Positions 8,049-16,849 of a DNA stretch of 37,522 nucleotides are shown here, one piece after another (the stretch's first letter is position 1; each line of letters starts with the position of its first letter). Under the pieces are notes generated by a model. It did no database searches. It was not told the DNA's origin and saw only the letters and a list, made by a program, of their open reading frames with translations. The stretch comes from an uncultured Hyphomicrobiales bacterium. GTDB lineage: Bacteria; Pseudomonadota; Alphaproteobacteria; Rhizobiales; Beijerinckiaceae. The stretch spans positions 1-37,522 of the forward strand of contig CAINED010000075.1 in NCBI GenBank assembly GCA_903847605.1, in the 5' to 3' direction. A program made the position numbers and the translations under genes.

Positions 8049-10184
8049 TCATGCTTTCGCATCGGCCATGCGCACGGGCCGGAACATGCCATCATCCTCC
8101 GGCTGCAATTCGATCCGTTCGTCATGCAGATCGAGCAGCGTGGAGCGATGGCCGATGGACACGATGGTCGTGTCAGGCAGTTCTTCCTTCAACATCCTGT
8201 AGATTTCGCCCTCGAGCTTTTCGTCGAGCGCCGATGTCGCCTCGTCAAGGAAAAGCCATTTCGGCTTGGCCAGCAGAGCATGAGCAATCGAAAGACGTTG
8301 CTGCTCGCCGCCCGACAGCCGCTGCGACCACGCTTCTTCCACGTCGAGCTGATCGGCCAGCATCGGCAGCCGCGCCTTGATCAGCGCATTGCGGACCTCT
8401 TCGTCCGTGTAGTCGCCCTCGAGCGCGGGATAGCTGGCAGCGCGCTTGAGATTGCCCGAAGCGATATAGGGTCGCTGCGGCAGCAGCATCACTTCGACGG
8501 GATGTCCGTCCTCGCCTGCGGGAAAGGCGATCGTGCCCTGCCCATAGGGCCAGATGCCCGCAATGGCGCGGAACATCGTCGATTTGCCCGAGCCGGAGGG
8601 GCCGTTCACCAGCGTCGATTTGCCGGCCGCGAAGGCGAGATTGTCGATCCGCACGATCTGGCGTCCGTTCGGCAGCGAGAGAATCGTGTCGCGCAAGGTG
8701 AGGTCGCGGGTTTGCGACCGCGTCGCGTCGAGACGCGGCGGCGTCGTGCCGAGATTGGCGGCCTTCTCGATGGCTTCGCCGAAACTCGTGAGACGATCGA
8801 CGATGGCCTTGAAGGCGGCGAGCGAAGAATAGCGCGCGATGAAGAATGTCATCGCGCTTTCGACGCGCCCGAATGCGCCCGCCGTCTGCGACATCTGCCC
8901 CAGCGATATCTTGCCGAGGAAGTAATAGGGCGCGACGATGATGTAGGGGATCACGACGCTCGCCTGAAAGAAGCTGTGTGTGAAGGTCGCCAGCTTCAAT
9001 TGGCGGAACACGATGGCGAAATAGTTCGAAACGATATTGCCGAAACGATCGCGGATGCGCTCGCGCTCCGAACGCTCGCCGCGTAACAGCGACACCTGTT
9101 CGCTATATTCGCGCAGCCGCGCCAGCGTGAAGCGGAAGTCCGCTTCGAAACGCTCTTTCATGAAATCGAGCTTGATGAGCGGGCGTCCGATGAGATGGGC
9201 GAGCCAAGTGCCGACCACCGAATAAAGCAGCGCAACCCAGAAGGGCAGGCCGGGAATCACGATATCGGTGCCGGGGATCGCGAATTCCGCCGGTATCGTC
9301 CAGAGTATGATCGAGAAGGACACGAGGTTGCTGATCGTCGACAGCAACTGGATGGAATAGGCGTAGGTATTGTCGATATAGCCGCGCACGTCGTCGGAGA
9401 TTCGCTGGTCCGGGTTGTCGGCGCCGTCGCCGATAAGCGCCATGCGATAGAGGCCGCCGCGTCCGAGCCAGTTGTCGCCATAGCGCTGGGTGAGCCAGCG
9501 CCGCCAGCCGATCTTGAACACGGATTCGAAAAAATATTCGATCAGGTTGCTGGTGACTGCGATCGCCGCCCAGAAGCAGAAAACATAGATGAGCAACGAC
9601 CAGAAGGCCGCCTCGTCCTTCTTTTGAATCGCATCGAACCAGTCGCGGTTGAAGAACGACAGCCGCACGTTGATGCCGACCTGCAACTGGTTGATGACGA
9701 CGAGCAGCGTGATCAGCAGACGCCCGAGCCGGCCTTCCGCCATGCGCATCATGCCGAAAGGACCGAGATTCACGTCCCGCTTCGCGTCCGATGCGAAATA
9801 GGGATCGGCGAGCGCGGTGATCTGCCGGATCACCGGAATGTACGAGATCGTCCAGACGATCAGGCTGAACACGGCGACGGTGACCGGCAGGCTGATGGGT
9901 ACTTGCAGGTCCGCGAGGCCGGACGGCCACACCCCCTTGCGCCCCGCAATGAACACAAGCCCTGTCAGCACATATTCGACGGCGAAGATCGTCGAGAAGA
10001 TGCGCAGGAAAGTCGAAATGCGCGCCGCGCCCAGCGTCGCGAAGGTCAGCGCCGCGCCTGCCACCGCCAGACCGTAGAGCGCAGGATCGCCGTAGGCCGC
10101 CAAGCCCGTCCCTGCCGGCGTCTGAAATCCCGCCAGCGCCGCCAGAACGGCGACAGCGGCGACGGCAATGGCCAAAATCTGCAT
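8049..10184 (-). CDS. ABC transporter with fused SbmA/BacA-like membrane domain and ATPase
   Basis: 711 residues. Hydrophobic segments occupy residues 1-120, then an SbmA/BacA-like (ABC_membrane_2) region follows at about 150-460, with QVGINVRLSFFNRDWFDAIQ and RWRRWLTQRY-type motifs near 168-235. The ATPase has Walker A GPSGSGKST (528-536), signature LSGGEQQ (623-629), Walker B WLFLDEA (643-649) and the switch His679. Relatives (YddA, Rv1819c-type, BacA-related) import vitamin B12, peptides or very-long-chain lipids; the substrate here is unknown. GGAG lies before the ATG. The N-terminal 120 residues, with about four extra membrane segments, are longer than in many family members. Confidence 0.9.
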   Translation of the reverse strand: MQILAIAVAAVAVLAALAGFQTPAGTGLAAYGDPALYGLAVAGAALTFATLGAARISTFLRIFSTIFAVEYVLTGLVFIAGRKGVWPSGLADLQVPISLPVTVAVFSLIVWTISYIPVIRQITALADPYFASDAKRDVNLGPFGMMRMAEGRLGRLLITLLVVINQLQVGINVRLSFFNRDWFDAIQKKDEAAFWSLLIYVFCFWAAIAVTSNLIEYFFESVFKIGWRRWLTQRYGDNWLGRGGLYRMALIGDGADNPDQRISDDVRGYIDNTYAYSIQLLSTISNLVSFSIILWTIPAEFAIPGTDIVIPGLPFWVALLYSVVGTWLAHLIGRPLIKLDFMKERFEADFRFTLARLREYSEQVSLLRGERSERERIRDRFGNIVSNYFAIVFRQLKLATFTHSFFQASVVIPYIIVAPYYFLGKISLGQMSQTAGAFGRVESAMTFFIARYSSLAAFKAIVDRLTSFGEAIEKAANLGTTPPRLDATRSQTRDLTLRDTILSLPNGRQIVRIDNLAFAAGKSTLVNGPSGSGKSTMFRAIAGIWPYGQGTIAFPAGEDGHPVEVMLLPQRPYIASGNLKRAASYPALEGDYTDEEVRNALIKARLPMLADQLDVEEAWSQRLSGGEQQRLSIAHALLAKPKWLFLDEATSALDEKLEGEIYRMLKEELPDTTIVSIGHRSTLLDLHDERIELQPEDDGMFRPVRMADAKA

Positions 10185-10317
10185 GAACGGCTCCGGTCGA
10201 GATCGCGATTCCCCGGGCCTCTCTACCGCGCTTTCCCATCGGATGGAAACGAAGGCGGGTACTCCGCAGCGCTGGTCAAGTCATCGTGAAATGAGCATGC
10301 CGCAGAACCCGTGCCAA

Positions 10318-10503
10318 TTACTTCCCGCCGCCGATCGCTGCCAGCCTTCCGCGGGCCTTCTCCCGCCGGCCCGAACGACAGGCATCCGAACAGAAGCGAA
10401 CGCTGTCCCAGTCCCGCTGCCATTTCTTTCGCCAGGCGAAAGGCCTGCCGCACGCCAGGCAATCCTTTTGCGGCAGGGACGATTTCTTTGCCATGCGAGC
10501 CAC
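10318..10503 (-). CDS. DUF2256 zinc-ribbon-like protein
   Basis: 61 residues with four cysteines (15, 18, 38, 42) in a C-x2-C ... C-x3-C arrangement and the family-typical [10 protein letters not shown] and FCSDACR. GTG at 10503 is chosen because AGGG lies seven bases upstream; an ATG at 10494 is possible and would remove three residues. DUF2256 genes are very often beside FeS photolyase genes, as here, where the photolyase is divergent 70 bases away. Function unknown; an accessory role in repair or flavin/cluster handling is a guess. Confidence 0.85.
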   Translation of the reverse strand: MARMAKKSSLPQKDCLACGRPFAWRKKWQRDWDSVRFCSDACRSGRREKARGRLAAIGGGK

Positions 10504-10574
10504 GCGGAGACCCTATCGATGCAGATATTGCCGATCTGGAACCGTGCGCCAGATGATCAAGTCCGGAGCATTCG

Positions 10575-12140
10575 ATGAAATCCCTGATCCTCATCCTCGG
10601 CGACCAGCTTTCGCGCGACATCGCCGCGCTTGACGGCGCGACCCGCGACGACATCGTGCTGATGGTCGAGGTCGCGGAAGAAACCACCTATGTCCGCCAT
10701 CACAAGCAGAAGATCGCATTGGTCTTGTCGGCGATGCGGCATTTCTCGGAAGAACTGCAGGGAGAGGGAATCGACGTCGATTATGTGAAGGTCGATGCGC
10801 CCGGCAACAGCGGCTCTTTCACGGGAGAACTGGAGCGCGCTATCCGCCGGCATCGGCCGGATCGCATTATTTCGACATGGCCCGGCGAATGGCGCGTCCT
10901 CGAAATGATGCGCGACTGGCAGCAGAGTTTCGGAGTACCGGTCGAAATCCGGGAGGATGATCGCTTCCTGTGTTCGCGCGCGGAATTTGCACATTGGGCG
11001 GGCGACCGCAAAAGCTTGCGCATGGAATTCTTTTATCGAGAGATGCGCCGCAAGACCGGACTGCTCATGGACGGCGATCGGCGGGCGGGCGGCCAATGGA
11101 ATTTCGATGCCGAGAATCGCAAGGCGCTGCCGCGCGGCCACCTTTCGCCTCAGCGTCGGCGTTTTCCACAGGACGAGATAACCCGCGATTTGATGGCACT
11201 TGTTGAAGGCCGCTTCGGCGATCATTTCGGCACGCTGGAAAATTTCGACTGGCCTGTGACGCGGCGAGATGCGCTGCTCGCGCTCGACCATTTTATAACC
11301 GAATGCCTGCCCTTCTTCGGCGACTTTCAGGACGCCATGCAGGCTGGCAACGCCTTTGTCTATCATTCGCTCTTGTCGCCCGCGCTTAACATCGGCCTGC
11401 TTCAACCGATGGAAGTCTGCCGGCGCGCGGAACTGGCGTGGCGGAAAGGCCAAGCGCCGCTCAACGCCGTCGAAGGATTCATTCGCCAGATACTCGGCTG
11501 GCGCGAATATGTGCGCGGCCTCTACTGGCTGAAAATGCCAGGCTATGCGCGTACGAATGCGCTTGAAGCGCACCGCAGGCTGCCGGATTTCTACTGGACT
11601 GCGCAAACCAACATGGCCTGCGTGAAGGATGTGATCACGTCAACGCACGATCACGCCTATGCGCATCATATCCAGCGCTTGATGGTAACGGGCAATTTCG
11701 CACTTCTTGCCGGGATCGAGCCGGCCGAAATCGAGGCATGGTATCTCGCCGTTTATGCTGATGCCTATGACTGGGTTGAATTGCCGAACACGCACGGCAT
11801 GGCGATCTTCGCCGATGGCGGCGTGATGGCCTCCAAGCCCTATGCGGCCTCGGGTGCATATATCAATCGCATGTCCGATTATTGCGGAAGCTGCCTTTAT
11901 AATGTGAAGGCGCGAACGGGCACGGACGCCTGTCCGTTCAATTTCCTTTACTGGAATTTTCTCATCGAAAATGAGCATCGCCTGTCGCGCAATCCGCGCA
12001 TGGCCATGCCCTACAAGAATCTCGCACGCATGCCGCCTGCTGAGCGCGAGAAGATCGTGGCGCAGGCGAAGAGCTTTCTCGACAATGGCGAGCCTCTCGC
12101 GCAAGCCAACGAAGAGAAACAGGCCACGCTCGATCTCTGA
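10575..12140 (+). CDS. Iron-sulfur bacterial photolyase/cryptochrome (PhrB, (6-4) type)
   Basis: 521 residues beginning LILILGDQLS, the hallmark of the photolyase-related FeS-BCP family. Four cysteines (C349, C437, C440, C453) sit one residue from those that bind the 4Fe-4S cluster in Agrobacterium PhrB (350, 438, 441, 454, recalled from the literature). The His pair of AYAHHIQRLM (364-365) matches the catalytic histidine region. These enzymes repair (6-4) photoproducts with light using FAD and a lumazine antenna. GGAG precedes the ATG. The divergent DUF2256 gene is its usual neighbour. Repair versus light-sensing cannot be decided from sequence. Confidence 0.93.
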   Translation: MKSLILILGDQLSRDIAALDGATRDDIVLMVEVAEETTYVRHHKQKIALVLSAMRHFSEELQGEGIDVDYVKVDAPGNSGSFTGELERAIRRHRPDRIISTWPGEWRVLEMMRDWQQSFGVPVEIREDDRFLCSRAEFAHWAGDRKSLRMEFFYREMRRKTGLLMDGDRRAGGQWNFDAENRKALPRGHLSPQRRRFPQDEITRDLMALVEGRFGDHFGTLENFDWPVTRRDALLALDHFITECLPFFGDFQDAMQAGNAFVYHSLLSPALNIGLLQPMEVCRRAELAWRKGQAPLNAVEGFIRQILGWREYVRGLYWLKMPGYARTNALEAHRRLPDFYWTAQTNMACVKDVITSTHDHAYAHHIQRLMVTGNFALLAGIEPAEIEAWYLAVYADAYDWVELPNTHGMAIFADGGVMASKPYAASGAYINRMSDYCGSCLYNVKARTGTDACPFNFLYWNFLIENEHRLSRNPRMAMPYKNLARMPPAEREKIVAQAKSFLDNGEPLAQANEEKQATLDL

Positions 12141-12156
12141 TCGCTTGCGCACACAT

Positions 12157-12843
12157 TCAGAAGCGGAAGACGCGCAGCCAGCGCATCACATCGAGCAGGC
12201 TCACCAGCGCGGAGGCGACATAAGTGTAGGCGGCCGCCTTCAGCACCTGCCGCGCCGCCGGCAGATCGTTCTCGTGAATGTATTTCTTCAGCAGCGGCAT
12301 GGCGCGATTGAAACTCGCGTCGAATTCCGTCGGCAGCGTGACGGCATGGGCGGCAACCGTCGTCCCCATGATGGCGAAGGCCGCGAGCAGTTCCAGCACG
12401 AGAACGGCAGGCGAGCGCACCAAGCCGAAGACGAGCGGAGACGCCATGATCAGGACCGCTCCAACCGCCTGCGCCTTCTGCGCCTGCCTCGCGAGTTGCT
12501 GCCGCCAGACCAGCGGCTTGTACCCCTGGGCATCCTGAATGGCATGCCCCACCTCGTGCGCCGCCACGGCGACGGCTGTCACCGAGCGGCCATGATAGTT
12601 CAGGTCCGAAAGACGAACCGCCTTGTCGTCGGGGCTGTAATGATCGCCTTCCTCGCCCGCCGTCTCGACCTTCACATCCTTGAGGCCCGCTTCGTCCAGC
12701 AGGTGGCGCGCGAGTTCCGCGCCGGTGCCCGGAAAATCCGGCCGCTCGTCCGCATGGCGCGCCATCGTCCGCCGCACCCAGAGTTGTGGGCCGAAAACCA
12801 GCGCGAGGATCGCGGCGACAAGCAAAAGAATCAGAATCGGCAT
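12157..12843 (-). CDS. Membrane zinc metallopeptidase, Zn_peptidase_2 (YugP-like)
   Basis: 228 residues. An N-terminal membrane segment (2-20), the zinc motif HEVGHA (96-101), and further hydrophobic segments at about 125-165 and 205-220. YSPDDKAVRLSD just before the zinc site is a family feature. It ends 16 bases from the convergent photolyase stop. Its physiological substrate is unknown. The gene to its right on the other strand is a different zinc peptidase family (YpfJ-like), so two membrane zinc peptidases flank the non-coding region at 12.9-13.4 kb. Confidence 0.9.
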   Translation of the reverse strand: MPILILLLVAAILALVFGPQLWVRRTMARHADERPDFPGTGAELARHLLDEAGLKDVKVETAGEEGDHYSPDDKAVRLSDLNYHGRSVTAVAVAAHEVGHAIQDAQGYKPLVWRQQLARQAQKAQAVGAVLIMASPLVFGLVRSPAVLVLELLAAFAIMGTTVAAHAVTLPTEFDASFNRAMPLLKKYIHENDLPAARQVLKAAAYTYVASALVSLLDVMRWLRVFRF

Positions 12844-12912
12844 GGGCGGACCTTGAACGCTTCCGGTTTATATTCGGTCACGAAGGCGACTTTGCGAGCG
12901 GGCAGAACCCAC

Positions 12913-12941
12913 TTGACATCTACTGAAAATATTCCTATATG
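12913..12941 (+). promoter_or_regulatory. Strong sigma-70-like promoter
   Basis: TTGACA (12913-12918), a 17-base spacer and TATATG (12936-12941). This is the closest match to consensus in the window. It fires rightward into about 500 bases with no convincing reading frame, which is why the next feature is proposed. Confidence 0.6.
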
Positions 12942-12947
12942 AATTTC

Positions 12948-13320
12948 ATCCTATCCACGAGGGGCCGGTCGCGAGCGGTCGTTTCAGGCAGATGGGACCG
13001 GCGCCTGAGGGTCGTGTTCACCGGACACGGCATTTGGGCCGGACCGCCAGCACGCATGGGCCGCAAGGCTCATGCCGATTCCCGTTGCGAACCTCAGGGG
13101 TTCGTATTTCCAGGGTTTGGCGGACACCGCAAAAAGCCGGATCGCGGGACGCTGGCGCGCCAGTTCATCCCTCTTCCATCACAGGCTGCGCCAGCGTCCC
13201 GTGACCCCTCGCACCTGCCTTCCCTGGAAGCGCGGGCCCGTTTCCGCGCGCCTGGCGCAACGGGCGCTCAAGCGCGCAGCGGTTGAGCGCAAAAAGTTGC
13301 GCCGGACATAAAGCGCTGAG
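12948..13320 (+). ncRNA. Candidate structured non-coding RNA
   Basis: Between the leftward zinc peptidase and the rightward ypfJ-like gene lie about 600 bases with no credible protein. A near-consensus promoter precedes a chain of hairpins: CGTGT/ACACG (about 13012-13028); CATGGGCC-GCAA-GGCTCATG with a GNRA tetraloop (about 13055-13074); CGAACC/GGTTCG (about 13087-13104); a 13-bp perfect stem (13146-13158 with 13188-13200); GCCCGTT/AACGGGC; and GCGCAA/TTGCGC (about 13287-13302). No RNase P, SRP, or tmRNA signatures were recognised; the CGAACC hairpin is faintly like the 3' hairpin of 6S RNA. Ends are estimates: no T-rich terminator is obvious. It could instead be a long leader of the ypfJ-like gene. 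Confidence 0.4.
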
Positions 13321-13449
13321 CAGCCGGGCAGCGCCTGGAAGCGAAACAAGTCGCCTCCTCTCCCACTGTAAATCGGGCGGACGCCCTGCTACATAACTGA
13401 CCTTGCTTGGAGTCGCTGGGCTCCAGAGATATTCGCCGGGAGCGCGGCC

Positions 13450-14406
13450 ATGAAGTGGGAAGATTTTCGCCAGTCGGAAAACATCGACGACCGGCGCGGC
13501 GACACCGAATACGCCAGCAACGAAGGCGGCGCGGGCCTGCCTTTCCCGATCCCCGGCGGCGGAAGCAGCAGCGGCGGCGGCGGTCTCGGCATCGGCATGA
13601 TCATCGTGCTCGGCATCATCGGCATGCTGCTCGGCGTCGATCCGCGCATCCTGATCGGCGGCGGCCAGATTCTCTCGGGCGGGCGCAGCACGCAGCAGGA
13701 AATCCAGAGGCCCCAGCAACAGCAACAGACCCGCCGTCAGTCCGGCCCGCCCGCCGACGAAGTCGGCAAGTTCATCTCCGCGGTCGTCGCGATGAACGAG
13801 GACGTCTGGAAGGAAGTGCTGCCGCAGCAGAAGGGCATCCAGTACCAGCCGCCGACGCTCGTCATCTTCAGCCGCGTCACCAAATCCGGTTGCGGCACGG
13901 CGCAGTCGCAGATGGGTCCGTTCTATTGCCCGCTCGATCGCAAGGTCTATCTCGATACGTCCTTCTTCAACGACATGAAGCGCCGGCTCGGCGGCGGCGG
14001 CGACTTCGCCTACGCCTATGTCATCGCGCATGAGATCGGCCATCACATCGAAAACATCATGGGCATCCTGCCGAAGGTGCAGCAGGCGCAGCGCGCGGCC
14101 TCCAGCAAGGCCGAAGCCAATGCCCTGTCCGTGCGCGTCGAACTCATGGCCGATTGCCTCGCGGGCGTGTGGGCCTCGCACGCCAATCGCAGATGGCAAA
14201 TTCTGGAAGATGGCGATGTGGAGAAAGCCATCCGCACGGCTCAGGCCATTGGCGACGATCGCTTGCAGCAGCAGTCGCAGGGCCAGGTTGTGCCCGACAG
14301 CTTCACGCACGGCTCGGCCGCGCAGCGCGTCGCCTGGTTGCAGCAGGGCCTGAAGACCGGAAGCGTCGACGCCTGCAACACCTTCGCCCGCCGTCAGTCT
14401 TCGTAA
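13450..14406 (+). CDS. Neutral zinc metallopeptidase, YpfJ family
   Basis: 318 residues. Starts MKWEDFRQSENIDDRRG, the typical YpfJ beginning, then a glycine/serine-rich stretch (35-46), one membrane segment (46-63), a Gln-rich linker (81-98) and the zinc site HEIGHH (194-199); the downstream ELMADCLAGVWA supplies the third ligand region. GGGAG lies seven bases before the ATG. YpfJ proteins are conserved inner-membrane peptidases of unknown substrate. moaB follows after 11 bases on the same strand, so the two are probably cotranscribed, though no functional link is known. Confidence 0.92.
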   Translation: MKWEDFRQSENIDDRRGDTEYASNEGGAGLPFPIPGGGSSSGGGGLGIGMIIVLGIIGMLLGVDPRILIGGGQILSGGRSTQQEIQRPQQQQQTRRQSGPPADEVGKFISAVVAMNEDVWKEVLPQQKGIQYQPPTLVIFSRVTKSGCGTAQSQMGPFYCPLDRKVYLDTSFFNDMKRRLGGGGDFAYAYVIAHEIGHHIENIMGILPKVQQAQRAASSKAEANALSVRVELMADCLAGVWASHANRRWQILEDGDVEKAIRTAQAIGDDRLQQQSQGQVVPDSFTHGSAAQRVAWLQQGLKTGSVDACNTFARRQSS

Positions 14407-14417
14407 GCGAGTCCGAC

Positions 14418-14969
14418 ATGCCCGGCATCGACGAAAGCCGCGACTTCATCGCACTGAAGATCGCGGTGCTCACCGTCTCCGACACGCGCGCCCTGGGCGA
14501 CGACCGCTCCGGCGACACGCTCGTGGAGAGGCTGACGAAAGCCGGTCATCGCCTCGCCGCGCGCGCCATCGTCACCGACGATATCGAAAAGATTCGCGCG
14601 CAAGTGCGTGTATGGATCGACGATCCCGGCGTCGACGCGATCATCACCACGGGCGGCACTGGCTTCACCGGCCGCGACGTGACGCCCGAGGCCATCGAAC
14701 CGCTGTTTGAGAAGCGCATGGAAGGTTTTTCCAGCGTCTTCCACGCCATCTCGTTCCCGAAAATCGGCACGTCCACGATCCAGTCGCGCGCGACGGCGGG
14801 CGTCGCCGGCGCGACCTATATCTTCGTACTGCCCGGCTCGCCCGGCGCCTGCAAGGACGCCTGGGACGGCATTCTCGTGCATCAACTCGACTATCGCTAC
14901 AGGCCCTGCAATTTCGTCGAGATCATGCCGCGGCTGGATGAACATCTGAGGCGCGGCGGGGGCGGTTAG
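14418..14969 (+). CDS. moaB: Molybdenum cofactor biosynthesis protein MoaB/MogA family
   Basis: 183 residues. IAVLTVSDTRALGDDRSGD (residues about 14-32), ITTGGTGFTGRDVTPEA (about 75-91) and the LPGSPGACKDAW end match the MoaB/MogA fold, which adenylylates molybdopterin before molybdenum insertion. ATG at 14418 chosen from the family N-terminus; no strong ribosome site is seen, consistent with readthrough from the 11-base-distant ypfJ-like gene. Its stop overlaps the convergent iclR-type gene stop by a few bases. No other molybdenum gene is nearby. Confidence 0.92.
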   Translation: MPGIDESRDFIALKIAVLTVSDTRALGDDRSGDTLVERLTKAGHRLAARAIVTDDIEKIRAQVRVWIDDPGVDAIITTGGTGFTGRDVTPEAIEPLFEKRMEGFSSVFHAISFPKIGTSTIQSRATAGVAGATYIFVLPGSPGACKDAWDGILVHQLDYRYRPCNFVEIMPRLDEHLRRGGGG

Positions 14970-15760
14970 GCAGCCTCCTGCAGCGCTGCCTCGATATCGG
15001 CTTTCAGACGCAGCAAAGGCGTTGCAAGCCGTGCAACCACCGACGTGGAATCTTCAATGCCTGAAACGCTCATATTGATGGCGAGCGTGCGGCCCGAAGG
15101 CAGTATCAACGGCGCGCCAAGCGCGACAACGCCCGGCTGCCATGTGGCCACGCAAAAACCTTCGCGCATAACGCTGCCGAAAGAATCCTCGAGTTCTACC
15201 CCCAGCATCTTCCAGCTTTTGCGAAATCGCTTTTTGTAGTCCCGCATGATCGCATCGCGTTCGCCGAGCGCGATGCCCGCAAGCCATGCGCGTCCCAGCG
15301 ATGTCAGCCTGATCGGAACGCGCTGCCCCGCCACAATCGTGCGCAAGGATGCGCGCGGATGGTAGCGGATGGATTCAAGATAGATCATGTCGTCTCGATC
15401 CGCTGCCGCAAGGCCTGCATTCACGCGATGCGTCTGTGCGGCGGCGCGGAGCAGCGGCGTGACGGTCGCCAGAAGCGGCGAACCTGCACGCATTGCGTGC
15501 GCGAGAGACAGTACGGCAGGCGCGAGGCGATAGGCGCGCGCGGAAAGATCATGCTCCAGCATTCCGGAACCAACGAGCGTCTGCGTCAGCCGGCTGACGG
15601 TTGCACGCGACAGGCCCGTGCGCTCGGCGAGTTCGCCATTTCCGAGAAGGTCCGTTCCCGGCCGGAAGGCGCGCAACACTTCAATCCCGCGCTGCAGCGA
15701 GCGGTTCGTGATGGGATCTTCGAATGCAGGCTTTCGCGTCACAAGTGACCCCGCTGCCAT
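14966..15760 (-). CDS. IclR family transcriptional regulator
   Basis: 264 residues. An N-terminal winged helix (SLQRGIEVLRAF, then TGLSRATVSRLTQTLVGSGMLEHD, about residues 21-70) and a GAF-like effector domain (about 90-260) are typical of IclR. GAGG lies five bases before the ATG. It is divergent from a Bug receptor, crotonase and acyl-CoA synthetase operon, so it is the probable local regulator. A dyad TTCCA-N5-TGGAA in the intergenic region is a plausible operator. The ligand is not predictable. Confidence 0.92.
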   Translation of the reverse strand: MAAGSLVTRKPAFEDPITNRSLQRGIEVLRAFRPGTDLLGNGELAERTGLSRATVSRLTQTLVGSGMLEHDLSARAYRLAPAVLSLAHAMRAGSPLLATVTPLLRAAAQTHRVNAGLAAADRDDMIYLESIRYHPRASLRTIVAGQRVPIRLTSLGRAWLAGIALGERDAIMRDYKKRFRKSWKMLGVELEDSFGSVMREGFCVATWQPGVVALGAPLILPSGRTLAINMSVSGIEDSTSVVARLATPLLRLKADIEAALQEAA

Positions 15761-15770
15761 AAGGCCTCAT

Positions 15771-15785
15771 TTCCATTCAGTGGAA
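15771..15785. promoter_or_regulatory. Candidate IclR operator
   Basis: Perfect dyad TTCCA (15771-15775), five bases, TGGAA (15781-15785), 11 bases from the iclR-type ATG. TTCCA/TGGAA half-sites resemble those of E. coli IclR. Binding is inferred from position and symmetry. Confidence 0.5.
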
Positions 15786-15859
15786 TTGTAGCGATGCATC
15801 AGCGCTCTGCAACGCCTACAGTCAATTCCGGAGTACATAGACTTCCTGGAAACGCTCGA

Positions 15860-16846
15860 ATGGTATCGATCATGCTCCATCGTCTCATATCGCTTGCCGC
15901 CACAGTGGTCGTAGCGTCCTTCGGCGCTTTGTCTCCGGCGGTTGCCCAAACCTTCCCCGACCGCGCCATTCGCCTCGTCGTGCCTTTCCCGGCCGGCGGC
16001 GGCACCGATCTCATCGCGCGCGTTCTCGGCGCGGGCCTGCAACCGGAGATCGGCCAGCCCATCATCATCGACAACAGGCCCGGCGCCGGGACGATCATCG
16101 GCACGGACGCCGTGGCGAAAGCCGCGCCCGATGGCTATACGCTGGTCGTCGCAACCTTCGCCAACGCCGCCAATCCCAGCCTCAAGGCGAAACTGCCCTA
16201 CGATCCGCTCAACGGGCTTACGCCGGTCATCCTGCTCGCGCGCTCGCCCAACGTGCTCGTCGTGCGCAAGGAAAGCCCGTTCAAATCGGTCGGCGATCTC
16301 GTGGCGCATGCGAAGCAAAAGCCCGGCGCGCTGAATTACGCCTCGCAGGGCGTCGGCACGTCGGCGCATCTGGCGGGCGAATTGTTCAACAGCCTCGCCG
16401 GCGTGCAGACGACCCACGTGCCCTATCGCGGCGCATCGCAGGCGCTGAACGATCTTATCAGCGGACAGGTCGACATGATGTTTGCGACCTCCGCTGCCGT
16501 CGCCTCCTTTCTGGAAGCCGGCAACCTGCGCGCGCTCGGCGTGACGACGTCGCAGCGCTCGCCGACGCATCAGAACATTCCGTCCGTCGGCGAAGCGGGC
16601 GTAGCGGGCTATGCCGCCGAAAGCTGGTATGGCGTCTATGCGCCCGCCGGCACGCCGCCGGCGATCGTCGAACGGCTCAATGCGGCGATCAACAAGGTTC
16701 TGCAATCCCAGGACTTCCGCAAGCGCACGGAACCCGAAGGTCTCGTCATCGCGGGCGGCGCGCCGCAGGTACTCGATAGCTATTTCAAGGGCGAAGTGGC
16801 GCGCTGGAAAAAAGCCATTGCCGATGCTGGTATCAAGCCGGAGTAA
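15860..16846 (+). CDS. Bug-type (TctC) periplasmic solute receptor
   Basis: About 328 residues. Signal peptide (LISLAATVVVASFGALSPAVAQ), then FPDRAIRLVVPFPAGGGTDLIAR and VIDNRPGAGT-like motifs, the classic Bug/TctC start. The later PDGYTLVV and TTHVPYRGASQALNDLISGQVDMMF also fit. Bug proteins bind carboxylates or aromatic acids for tripartite tricarboxylate transporters, but no TctA/TctB membrane genes are in the window. Start chosen at ATG 15860; 15872 is also possible and an ATG at 15794 would disrupt the signal peptide. It heads an operon with a crotonase and an acyl-CoA synthetase, suggesting an organic acid substrate. Confidence 0.9.
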   Translation: MVSIMLHRLISLAATVVVASFGALSPAVAQTFPDRAIRLVVPFPAGGGTDLIARVLGAGLQPEIGQPIIIDNRPGAGTIIGTDAVAKAAPDGYTLVVATFANAANPSLKAKLPYDPLNGLTPVILLARSPNVLVVRKESPFKSVGDLVAHAKQKPGALNYASQGVGTSAHLAGELFNSLAGVQTTHVPYRGASQALNDLISGQVDMMFATSAAVASFLEAGNLRALGVTTSQRSPTHQNIPSVGEAGVAGYAAESWYGVYAPAGTPPAIVERLNAAINKVLQSQDFRKRTEPEGLVIAGGAPQVLDSYFKGEVARWKKAIADAGIKPE

Positions 16847-16849
16847 AAA

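Noticed and set aside
9195..10289. Rightward open frame opposite the ABC gene
   Set aside because: Repetitive charged shadow translation without motifs.
12948..13140. 6S RNA identity
   Set aside because: Only one hairpin resembles it; the closing stem and central bubble could not be drawn convincingly.
12939..13286. Open frames in the non-coding region, e.g. starting MNFILSTRGRSRAV
   Set aside because: Arginine-rich, low-complexity translation, no ribosome site, no family resemblance; the DNA instead forms hairpins.
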